Program-made: the position numbers and the translations under genes
Source of the DNA: Nocardia lijiangensis NBRC 108240
Lineage (GTDB): Bacteria; Actinomycetota; Actinomycetes; Mycobacteriales; Mycobacteriaceae
DNA: 64,000 nt
Direction of reading: 5' to 3'
Assembly: GCF_001613045.1 (NCBI RefSeq)
Contig: NZ_BDBP01000036.1
Location: forward strand, 29,450 to 93,449
Part shown: positions 46,243 through 53,036 of the stretch, piece after piece
How positions within the stretch are numbered: position 1 is the first letter of the stretch
How the letters are laid out: each line of letters opens with the position of its first letter
The notes under the pieces: generated by a model
The model's input: the letters and a program-made list of their open reading frames with translations, nothing else
Told to the model about the DNA's origin: nothing
Databases searched by the model: none

Positions 46243-47453
46243 GCCTCTTGCCTCCTCTGCGAGGTCGATCGGCGTGCCGGTGCGGCGCGCCGGCTCCCCG
46301 ACGTGGTGCGACGACTCGTCGATGTGGTGCGGCGGCGCGCCGCGGGTCGACGAGCAGGGCGCTCGTCTTCCTCGGCCTCCTCGTCTTCGTCGAATTCGTC
46401 GCGTTCCTCGTCGGCCTCGTCGCGTTCCTCGTCCTCGTCGTCCTCGTCGCGCTCTACGTCTTCGTCGGTCTCCTCGTCCTCGTCTTCGTCGCGTTCCTCG
46501 TCTTCGTAGGCTTCGTCGCGTTCTTCGCCCTCGGCTTCCTCCTGCTCCTCGCGACGGGCGGTCTCGTCGTCCTTGACCACTTTCTTGTCGCGGATTTCGC
46601 CGTGCCAGCCCATGATGTCGTCTTGGTTCAGCACGCTCTCGATCATGACGTGACGCTGAAAATGCTTGAGCTCGAGTCGAACCCGGCGGCCTGCCGCACG
46701 CCAGAGGTTGGCGGTCTTTTCGAAGACCCCACCCGGGTGGTACTCGAGCACCACCATGATCCGCGTCAGATCGGGGGTGAGTTCGTGGAAGGTCACCGCG
46801 CCGTCGATGTAGCCCTTGTTGCCCTTCGACCGCCACACGATCCGCTCGAACGGCACCTGCTCGAGGATGGTGGAATTCCAGGTCCGCTTGGACCAGAACA
46901 CCTTGCCGGACCATTCGAGCTTCTCGTCGGAGACCTGCTCGACTTGCTGGACCTTCTTCATGAATTTCGGGAAGTCCGCGAACTGGGTCCATTGGTCGTA
47001 GGCGAGGGTGATCGGGACACCGACGTCGATCTGCTCGACGATATTGGTCAACTTGAGCTTCTTGCCGCCGCCCTTACCTTTGCCTCCGGTCAGGGATTCC
47101 TTCACGTCCTGGAACTTCTCGGTGGCGGAGCGCTTGAGCTTGTCCATGCCCGCGCTCATCGCAGCGCCCATCGGTGATTTGCCTTCGGCGAGCTTCTCGA
47201 CGCCGGTCAACGCCGACAACAGGTTGCCACCGCCGCCTTCGGCCACCTGGGTGAGGCGATCGGCGGTCCCGGCTACCCGGCCGGCGACCCTGGTGAGAGC
47301 ACGTTCGGCGATGGTTTCCGTGAGATTTCGCAACGAGTCCTGCAGCTGTCCCTGCGGCGTGGCAGGGGCGGCCGCCTTCTTGGCCTGGCTCGTGACTCCT
47401 GTTGCGGTCTTGCTGACCTTGCGGGTGACGTCTCCTAGAGCTTTCGTGGGCAT
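46239..47453 (-). CDS. SRPBCC-domain gas vesicle accessory protein with acidic tail
   Basis: 404 aa. Residues ~10-120 are basic and Gly-rich linkers; ~125-265 form an SRPBCC/START-like ligand pocket (TNIVEQIDVGVPITLAYDQWTQFADFPKFMKKVQQVEQ, RTWNSTILEQVPFERIVW, MVVLEYHPGGVFEKTANLW). About 85 residues of Glu/Asp/Arg repeats (EEQEEAEGEERDE type) follow, then a basic RRTTSTSRR tail. Streptomyces clusters contain an equivalent (GvpZ-type). Start at 47453 with GGAGG upstream. The tail's charge blocks are the oddest feature of the cluster. Confidence 0.8.
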   Translation of the reverse strand: MPTKALGDVTRKVSKTATGVTSQAKKAAAPATPQGQLQDSLRNLTETIAERALTRVAGRVAGTADRLTQVAEGGGGNLLSALTGVEKLAEGKSPMGAAMSAGMDKLKRSATEKFQDVKESLTGGKGKGGGKKLKLTNIVEQIDVGVPITLAYDQWTQFADFPKFMKKVQQVEQVSDEKLEWSGKVFWSKRTWNSTILEQVPFERIVWRSKGNKGYIDGAVTFHELTPDLTRIMVVLEYHPGGVFEKTANLWRAAGRRVRLELKHFQRHVMIESVLNQDDIMGWHGEIRDKKVVKDDETARREEQEEAEGEERDEAYEDEERDEDEDEETDEDVERDEDDEDEERDEADEERDEFDEDEEAEEDERPARRPAARRRTTSTSRRTTSGSRRAAPARRSTSQRRQEA

Positions 47454-47458
47454 CGCCC

Positions 47459-48061
47459 TCACCTCCTCGTGCGTCGCACCGGCGCGCTGTCGGCGGTGTC
47501 GGCGCGGGCGCGCCGCCTACGGGCCGCCGTCGGCTCACGCTCCCCGGAGCCGGACGCTGTGGCCAGTGTCCGGGAGCGTGATGCGGTCGCCCGGCGACGG
47601 GTGGACGGTCGTGCGCGGGAGGATGCCGAACTCTTGCTCTTCTCGGGTTCGGTGTCCTCTTCGTATTCCTTTTCTTCCTCCAGCTCGTCCGAGGGTTCGC
47701 GCTCGTCGTCGGCGTAAGCGTCCTTGTCCAGGTTCTCCACCTCGCCGGCGTCTTCGTCCGCCTCGGACGCCGCGGGCTGACGCTGCAGGCGTTCGTTCAA
47801 CGCATCGATCTGGTGGCTCGCGGCGGTGACCGCCGCGGCCCGCGCGGCCTCCATCAGCTCGCCGCGCACCGTGTCGGTGATCTTGGTCAGTTCCGTGGAT
47901 GATCCGAGCGCCGACACCCCGCGTTGCAGCAGCGCCTGCGGGCCTCCCGCCTGCCTGCTCAATCCCACGCCCGCCAGCATCAACGCCAGTCGCATCTTGC
48001 GCGTGCGTCCCAGTAGGTACCCGATCCCCACCCCCGCCGCCATCCTCACTCCACACTTCAT
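47459..48061 (-). CDS. Gas-vesicle-cluster membrane-associated protein (GvpY/T-like)
   Basis: 200 aa. Starts with a short hydrophobic Gly-rich segment (MAAGVGIGYLLGRTRKMRLALMLAGVGLS), then ALLQRGVSALGSSTELTKITDTVRGELMEAARAA (amphipathic helix), an acidic stretch (DEDAGEVENLDKDAY, EEEKEYEEDTEPE) and a basic tail. ATG at 48061 with AGGAG upstream; first gene of the cluster, so the promoter should lie in 48062-48125. Assigned to the cluster by position and by resemblance to Streptomyces GvpY/T-type proteins. Confidence 0.65.
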   Translation of the reverse strand: MKCGVRMAAGVGIGYLLGRTRKMRLALMLAGVGLSRQAGGPQALLQRGVSALGSSTELTKITDTVRGELMEAARAAAVTAASHQIDALNERLQRQPAASEADEDAGEVENLDKDAYADDEREPSDELEEEKEYEEDTEPEKSKSSASSRARPSTRRRATASRSRTLATASGSGEREPTAARRRRARADTADSAPVRRTRR

Positions 48062-48540
48062 TGGTCACTCCTGGTTTGCCATCGACTCCATCTCATCGAG
48101 CGTGCGAAACAGAGCTCAGTTGTAGCGTCATGCATACAGAGATGAGGGTCGGATCACGTCGCGGCCCTAAACTTGCACGCTACGCCCTATATGAGAAGGG
48201 TGTAACCGCGTTCCTACTGCGAAAACATGCAACGGTCCAGCGAAGGAATCGCACAGCTCCCGCGCTCCGGCTCGCCGGTTGGACGATCAGGAGAGAGAGC
48301 GAACGGTAGCGCCCCCGCGGTGAGCCGGAAGATAGCCAGATGGTTTCCGCTCGGCCCGTCACGCTATGGTCCTGCTGCCCGGCCGTCTATATCACCCGCC
48401 GCCGAATCTCGTTTCACGAGAGGAACTTCGGCAGTGCCCGCCCGCATTCACCTGCCGCACGGCAGTTGTAGCTGCCCGGAAAGCGCTGCGAGCCAGCGCA
48501 ACTCGGCGACCGCGAGGCAGGATCGACGAATCGCCGTTTC
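48062..48540. other. 479-bp region: gas vesicle promoter side, then the ragged end of a broken gene
   Basis: Nothing with a convincing coding pattern. The right half (about 48400-48540) is the continuation of the frame of the broken quinone oxidoreductase beyond its expected end. The gas vesicle promoter should be at the left end, but I could not pick out clear -10/-35 boxes. Confidence 0.45.
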
Positions 48541-49290
48541 AGGGGGACCAGCACGAGGCGGCCGCGGAGTTTCCCCTCGGCCATGCGGTGACGGGCCTTC
48601 ACCGCATCGGCGAGAGGAAAGGTGTCGGCCACCCGGGCGGACAATTTCCGGGCTCCGCCAAGGCGGCGAGCCTGGCGAGCGCGGATCCGTCGGTGGCGAC
48701 CCACTGCTCGCGAACGGTGATCCCACGCAGGGGAGTGGGCGCGGCACCGGCGATCACCGAGACGAAGACACCGCGGTTCCGTACCGCCCCGAGAGCGGGC
48801 AGGCCGAGCACGGCCGCATCCACCGCGGCGTCCACCCCTCCGGGGACGAGTTCGCGCACGGCGTCGGCGAGATCGTCGGTGCGTGGGACGAACCACTCGG
48901 CTCCCACCTTGCGCAGGAATTCCTCGTCGGCCTCGTCCGCATGCGCGACCACCCGCCAACCGCGGTGCGCGGCCAGTTCGACGGCGAAGCCGCCCACCGC
49001 GCCCGCCGCACCGGTGACCAGCACGGTGCCACCCGGCGGCAGGTCCAGCAGATCCAAAGCTTGCGACGCGGTGAGCCCGTTCAACGGCACGGTCGCCGCT
49101 TCCGCCGCCGACAGCCCGCGCGGCGCGGGCGCGAGCGCGGTCGCATCGAGCACGACGTAGTAGGTGCCGATCGAGAGGTCGAGCCGGTCGCGCAGGCCGA
49201 TGACCTTGTCGCCGACGGCGAACTCGGTGACGCCGACGCCCACGCCGTCGACCCGACCGGCGACATCCCAGCGGACTGGCGCAGCTCGTT
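48540..49290 (-). pseudogene. Zinc-binding dehydrogenase/quinone oxidoreductase, truncated and frameshifted
   Basis: The gene begins mid-domain (VRWDVAGRVDGVGVGVTEFAVGDKVIGLRD), about 60 residues into the MDR fold, with no N-terminus nearby. The cofactor site PPGGTVLVTGAAGAVGGFAVELA is intact. Near 48645-48650 the frame LARLAALAE is lost and continues in another frame as KLSARVADTFPLADAVKARHRMAEGKLRGRLVLVP. Restoring one A in GGAAATTG would join them. Missing 5' end plus frameshift makes it a pseudogene. Confidence 0.8.
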
Positions 49291-49463
49291 TCGGTTTCGC
49301 GCCGCGCGCCGTGCCGGTTCCGCTCTCGAAGCCCGGTCGCGCGGAACCTCTTTCACGCAATCCGTCACGACGCGAATGCGGCACTCGACGAGAAAACCGG
49401 CGGTCGCGACGGAAAATACGAAATCACGGTTTGGTCACGAGCCCACCGGGGTAATACAACAAT

Positions 49464-49688
49464 ATGACTTCACGGAACGACCGAGCCGGCCGGATCATCG
49501 GTATCGAGCGCGGTACGGCCGTGCTGTGCGCCCTCATCACCACGGCCTTGGCCTGCGGCGTAGCGCTATTGACCGGCTCGCTGACCTGGGCGCTCGCCGC
49601 CGGTGCTGCGGTATGCGCGGGAATGGGAGTGAGCCTTCCGACGATATCCCGGAAACCCGCACCGCCGCGCACAATTCACGATTCCTGA
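49464..49688 (+). CDS. Small two-helix membrane protein
   Basis: 74 aa. Two hydrophobic segments (IERGTAVLCALITTALACGVALL and LTWALAAGAAVCAGMGVSL) flank a short turn; the N-terminus is charged. No family recognised. Between a broken gene and a convergent monooxygenase, so its expression is not obvious. Confidence 0.55.
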   Translation: MTSRNDRAGRIIGIERGTAVLCALITTALACGVALLTGSLTWALAAGAAVCAGMGVSLPTISRKPAPPRTIHDS

Positions 49689-49777
49689 CCGCGATCCGAC
49701 ACATCGTCTTCATCAATTCGCAAAATTCTCGCGGGATTTCGGACCGTCACCTCCGGCTACGATACAAACGATCTTAC

Positions 49778-51325
49778 TTATGCGCCGAACCATCGACTCG
49801 CGGCCACCCGAAGCGCATCCAGTTCCGCGGCGGTCGGTTTCGGTGACGAGGACGCCCACACGACGTAACTGTCAGGCCTGAGCAGCACCGCGGTCACATC
49901 GGTGGATTCGCCTTTAGCGGTGACGATTTTGATGTGATCGCCAGCTCCGCGGGCGCCGGACAGCGCTGTCGCGGCGGAGGCGTCGTCCGTCAGGTCGAGC
50001 AGCAGGGGCCGTGCGGATCTGGTCAGTTCGGCGAGGCGGATCGTTCCGATCGAGGTGTGCACTGCCATCTCGGGGGCGAATCGGCCGACCAGTGGGTGCG
50101 CTCCGGGGACGCCCATGTCGTAGTGGACGTCCGCGCCCGCGATGAGATCGGCGAGGCGCTGCACGGTGTTTCGGTCACCGAGGAGTTCGGTGAACAGGTC
50201 GCGGAGCCCGCCGACATCGTGGCCGGGAGCGATGAGCGCCGACTGCGCTTGTGCGTTCATCACCATGCGGCGGGCGGCGTGCTCGCGTTCGGTCTGGTAG
50301 CTCGCCAGCAGTCCGGGCGGGGGGTGGCCCTCGATCTCGGCGGCGAGTTTCCAGCCGAGGTTGACCGCGTCCTGGAGGCCGAGGTTGAGGCCGGGACCGC
50401 CGCCCGACGCGTAGACGTGGGCGGCGTCGCCGATCAGGAACACCCGGCCGTTCCCGAATCGCTCCGCCACCCGGGTGTTTCCGCCGGACAATCGGCGCAG
50501 CACATGCGGGCCCGTACCGTCCGGCGCATCCAGCGGCAGATCGGCGCCGAGTACGCGGTGGATGCTCGCCCGCATTTCGGCGAGACTCATCGGTGCGCGG
50601 GTTTCGGGCTGATCCCACTCCGTGGTGCTGACCAGCGGCGGGTGACCGGGCAGTGGCGCGTAGGAGAATCCACCGTGCTCGGTGCGGTGCGGCTGGAAGG
50701 GCCGGACGGGGCCGTAGCCCGGCACGTGCAGCGCGCCGGTGTCCTGGTCGATGGACGTCGCCGGGACCGTGACGTGCGCCGAGCGCACCGTGGTCCGGTC
50801 GTACGTGACACCCGGAAACCCGATGCCGGACAGCTTGCGCGTGACGCTGTGCGCACCGTCCGCGCCGACCAGATAGCGGGTCCGCAGTCGATAGCATTCG
50901 TCCGGGCCTACGACGTCGACGGTGACCTCGTCGTCTTGCCGCACACCGACAACTTGGTGACCCCAGCGGATTTCGAGACCGAGTTCGATGGCGCGCTCGA
51001 CCAGAACCTCCACGATGCGACGCTGCGGCACGGGCAGGGCGTAGATCGGGCTGTCGTCGAGCAGGGTCAAGTCCAGATTCATGGCGGCGAACATGAAGTA
51101 CGCGGAGTTCGGTTGCGGTGGACCGGAGCTGCCGCTGAGACGCTCGAAAAGGCCACGGCGGTCGACCATGTGCACGACCTGGCCGAGCAGACCGTTCGCT
51201 TTCGGCTCGACGCTCGGCTCAGGAAGGCGCTCCAGCACGAGCGGCCGAATCCCGGCCAGGCTCAGTTCGCATGCCAGCATCAGCCCGGCCGGGCCGCCGC
51301 CGACGACGACTACATCGGTGTTCAT
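49778..51325 (-). CDS. FAD-dependent aromatic hydroxylase (PheA/TfdB, RdmE-like)
   Basis: 515 aa. Start ATG at 51325 after GGAGGAG. FAD motif VVVVGGGPAGLMLACELSLAG at the start; DG motif in RYLVGADGAHSVTRKLSG; GD motif in RVFLIGDAAHVYASGGGPGLNLGLQDAVNLGWKLA; C-terminal thioredoxin-like domain (LLLDLTDDASA, AVLLRPDSYVVWA). Family members hydroxylate tetracyclic or anthracycline-type polyketides and phenols, and Rox-type enzymes inactivate rifampicin. Lies directly downstream of a TetR gene, with a direct-repeat operator between. Substrate unknown. Confidence 0.87.
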   Translation of the reverse strand: MNTDVVVVGGGPAGLMLACELSLAGIRPLVLERLPEPSVEPKANGLLGQVVHMVDRRGLFERLSGSSGPPQPNSAYFMFAAMNLDLTLLDDSPIYALPVPQRRIVEVLVERAIELGLEIRWGHQVVGVRQDDEVTVDVVGPDECYRLRTRYLVGADGAHSVTRKLSGIGFPGVTYDRTTVRSAHVTVPATSIDQDTGALHVPGYGPVRPFQPHRTEHGGFSYAPLPGHPPLVSTTEWDQPETRAPMSLAEMRASIHRVLGADLPLDAPDGTGPHVLRRLSGGNTRVAERFGNGRVFLIGDAAHVYASGGGPGLNLGLQDAVNLGWKLAAEIEGHPPPGLLASYQTEREHAARRMVMNAQAQSALIAPGHDVGGLRDLFTELLGDRNTVQRLADLIAGADVHYDMGVPGAHPLVGRFAPEMAVHTSIGTIRLAELTRSARPLLLDLTDDASAATALSGARGAGDHIKIVTAKGESTDVTAVLLRPDSYVVWASSSPKPTAAELDALRVAASRWFGA

Positions 51326-51350
51326 CGAGATCTTCTCCTCCCACTGGGTA

Positions 51351-51385
51351 TGCATCGTTCGAGCTGGGGTGTGCATCGTTCGAGC
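51351..51385. promoter_or_regulatory. Direct-repeat operator between TetR and hydroxylase genes
   Basis: Two exact copies of TGCATCGTTCGAGC (51351-51364 and 51372-51385), 21 bp apart, in the 63-bp gap. They lie upstream of the hydroxylase and downstream of the TetR. The 21-bp period places them on the same face of the helix. Confidence 0.7.
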
Positions 51386-51388
51386 GTT

Positions 51389-52012
51389 TTACGGGACAGG
51401 GAGTCCGGCGCCGATCCGGTCGAACACCTCGCGCAGCACCTGCGCGAGCGAAATCGGTTCGTCGGCGCGCAAACAGTGCTCTACGGCCACGGCGCTGCCC
51501 GCGCCGATCACCGCGGCGACCAGTTGCGGGTACACATCTCGCGTCGCATCGGTGCCGGTGCGCTCCGCGACCGCCGCTGCCAGCGCGCTCTGCGCGACCG
51601 CGTTGGCCTTGACCACCTCACCCTGCAGAGCGGGCTCGGCCAGCATCAACCGTAATGCGTCGCGCCATCGCCGGTCGTCATCGGACTCGGCGCCGGCGCG
51701 CTCGCCCGCCGCGAACTGGCTCTGCACCGCATCGGCGATCGCATCCCACAGCGGCTCGTCGCTCGGCCGTGCCCGAAGCGCGTCGGCGATGCGCAACGCC
51801 CGCTCGGAGTGACCGGCGGCGACCGCTTCGGCCTTGTTGGCGAAGTAGTTCCGGAAGGTGCGCACGGAGACATTCGCTTCCGCCGCAATGACTTCCACGG
51901 TCACGTTGTCCCAGCCGCGCTCGATCGACAGCCGAATCGCGGCGCGGCTCAGCGCGATACGCGTCTCTCGTTTCTTGCGCTCCCGGAGACCGGAAGCTTC
52001 TTCCTCCACCAT
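51389..52012 (-). CDS. TetR-family regulator of the aromatic hydroxylase
   Basis: 207 aa from the ATG at 52012; the frame continues upstream without homology. Helix-turn-helix: IALSRAAIRLSIERGWDNVTVEVIAAEANVSVRTFRNYFANKAEAV. C-terminal domain (ALRLMLAEPALQGEVVKANAVAQSALAAAVAERTGTDATRDVYPQLVAAVIGA) of the TetR_C_17-like type. Same strand as the hydroxylase, probably one transcript or two controlled by the direct repeats. Confidence 0.87.
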   Translation of the reverse strand: MVEEEASGLRERKKRETRIALSRAAIRLSIERGWDNVTVEVIAAEANVSVRTFRNYFANKAEAVAAGHSERALRIADALRARPSDEPLWDAIADAVQSQFAAGERAGAESDDDRRWRDALRLMLAEPALQGEVVKANAVAQSALAAAVAERTGTDATRDVYPQLVAAVIGAGSAVAVEHCLRADEPISLAQVLREVFDRIGAGLPVP

Positions 52013-52038
52013 GCCGCAACGGTAGCAATAATTGCCGA

Positions 52039-52052
52039 TTGCGCAAATTTGC
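52039..52052. promoter_or_regulatory. Overlapping palindromes upstream of TetR
   Basis: TTGCGCAA (52039-52046) overlaps GCAAATTTGC (52043-52052) in an AT-rich stretch about 27 bp upstream of the TetR start. GCAA half-sites recur through 52025-52052. A likely operator/promoter region. Confidence 0.5.
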
Positions 52053-52181
52053 ACTTTCGGCATGTTTGCGCCGCACAATCTCAGCAACTTAAGTCGCGGG
52101 TACCGTTCCGACCGGTCTGTAGGCATGACATGATGGGAACATGTGTTCGAATTGCAGTGCGGCCGGATCGGGTGGTCGACG

Positions 52182-52514
52182 GTGAGCGAGGATGCCTGGT
52201 CGGCGGTCCGGCGCTTGCCGCGCCCGCGCCCGGTGCTGGTCGATCCCAAGCGGATCTGGCTGCTGCCGAACCGGCCGGGACCCCAGCGCCCGTCGCTGGG
52301 CGTCGCGTCGAACAGCCTGGATCCGCGGTTCCAGGAGCCGTGGGTGCAGGCGACCCAGTACGGCTGGGTCCGGCTGCATCTCGGGCACTACGTCGCGTGG
52401 TACGCCGAGGTCGCGGTCGACTACCGGACCCGCAACAAGCTCACCGAGACCACACTGCGGCACTGGGTGCCGTGGGATGCGGTGCGATTGCCCTCGGCGG
52501 GCAAGAGCTCGTGA
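52182..52514 (+). CDS. Hypothetical protein
   Basis: About 110 aa from the GTG at 52182; an ATG at 52143 is also possible. Trp- and Pro-rich: WSAVRRLPRPRPVLVDPKRIWLLPNRPGP, PRFQEPWVQATQYGWVRLHLGHYVAWYAEVAVDYRTRNKLTETTLRHWVPWD. No known domain. It converges on the AraC pseudogene with 3 bp between them. Confidence 0.5.
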   Translation: MSEDAWSAVRRLPRPRPVLVDPKRIWLLPNRPGPQRPSLGVASNSLDPRFQEPWVQATQYGWVRLHLGHYVAWYAEVAVDYRTRNKLTETTLRHWVPWDAVRLPSAGKSS

Positions 52515-52517
52515 CGC

Positions 52518-52888
52518 TCAGCGTAACGACGCCGGGCTACGCCCCAGCATCCGCTGCGCCGTTCTGGTCAGGTGGGCCTGGTCGGCGAAGGCGGCGTGCG
52601 CGGCGACCTCGCTGATCCGGCGGTGTGGCAATGCGGCGATCGCGATCCGCAACCGCCGCCACTGCCGAACTCGGACGAGGGGGACACCGATCGTTTCGCG
52701 CGCCAAGGTCCGCAGCCGAGGCGCGGAGAGTCCGGCTTCCGCGGTGGCGGCGCCGAGACTCGTCCGGTGGCAGCGCCGCAGGACGTGCGCCAGGCGTGGA
52801 TCGAGCGCGGGCGCTGGTCCGAACGCGTCGGCGACCTCGGCGTGGGCCGCCGCCAGATCCCAGTCCTCGGTGAGAGCGTCGAGAATCC
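52518..52888 (-). pseudogene. AraC-family regulator, 3' part, cut by the transposon
   Basis: Codes LDALTEDWDLAAAHAEVADAFGPAPALDPRLAHVLRRCH and the AraC DNA-binding domain (AATAEAGLSAPRLRTLARETIGVPLVRVRQWRRLRIAIAAL, ISEVAAHAAFADQAHLTRTAQRMLG). The frame runs straight into the transposon inverted repeat at 52889. The 5' part lies at 57520-57754 on the far side. Joining the two parts with one AATCC copy gives an uninterrupted 201-codon gene. Confidence 0.88.
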
Positions 52889-52952
52889 GGGGTTCCAGTA
52901 GTTTCGGCGCAAAAAACAACACATATGGCTTGACCAGCAGCGATGGTGTGTT
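52889..52952 (+). repeat. Left terminal inverted repeat
   Basis: 64 bp from GGGGTTCC through GTAGTTTCGGCGC to GGTGTGTT, matching the reverse complement of 57451-57514 at 63 of 64 positions (A at position 9 against G). Confidence 0.92.
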
Positions 52953-53036
52953 TTCGGGTTTGGGCTGCGGGTAGGTGTGGTTGGTGCTTGGCTGATGTGC
53001 TGATGAGTGTGGTTGGCGTGGTGGAGGTTCGGGTTC

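Noticed and set aside
46370..46560. Apparent simple-sequence repeat rich in TCG/CTC
   Set aside because: It is the coding sequence of the acidic Glu/Asp repeat tail of the SRPBCC protein, not a separate repeat element.
48227..49846. Long plus-strand frame across the broken quinone oxidoreductase
   Set aside because: It runs antisense to a recognisable though broken enzyme and through intergenic DNA; no domain seen.
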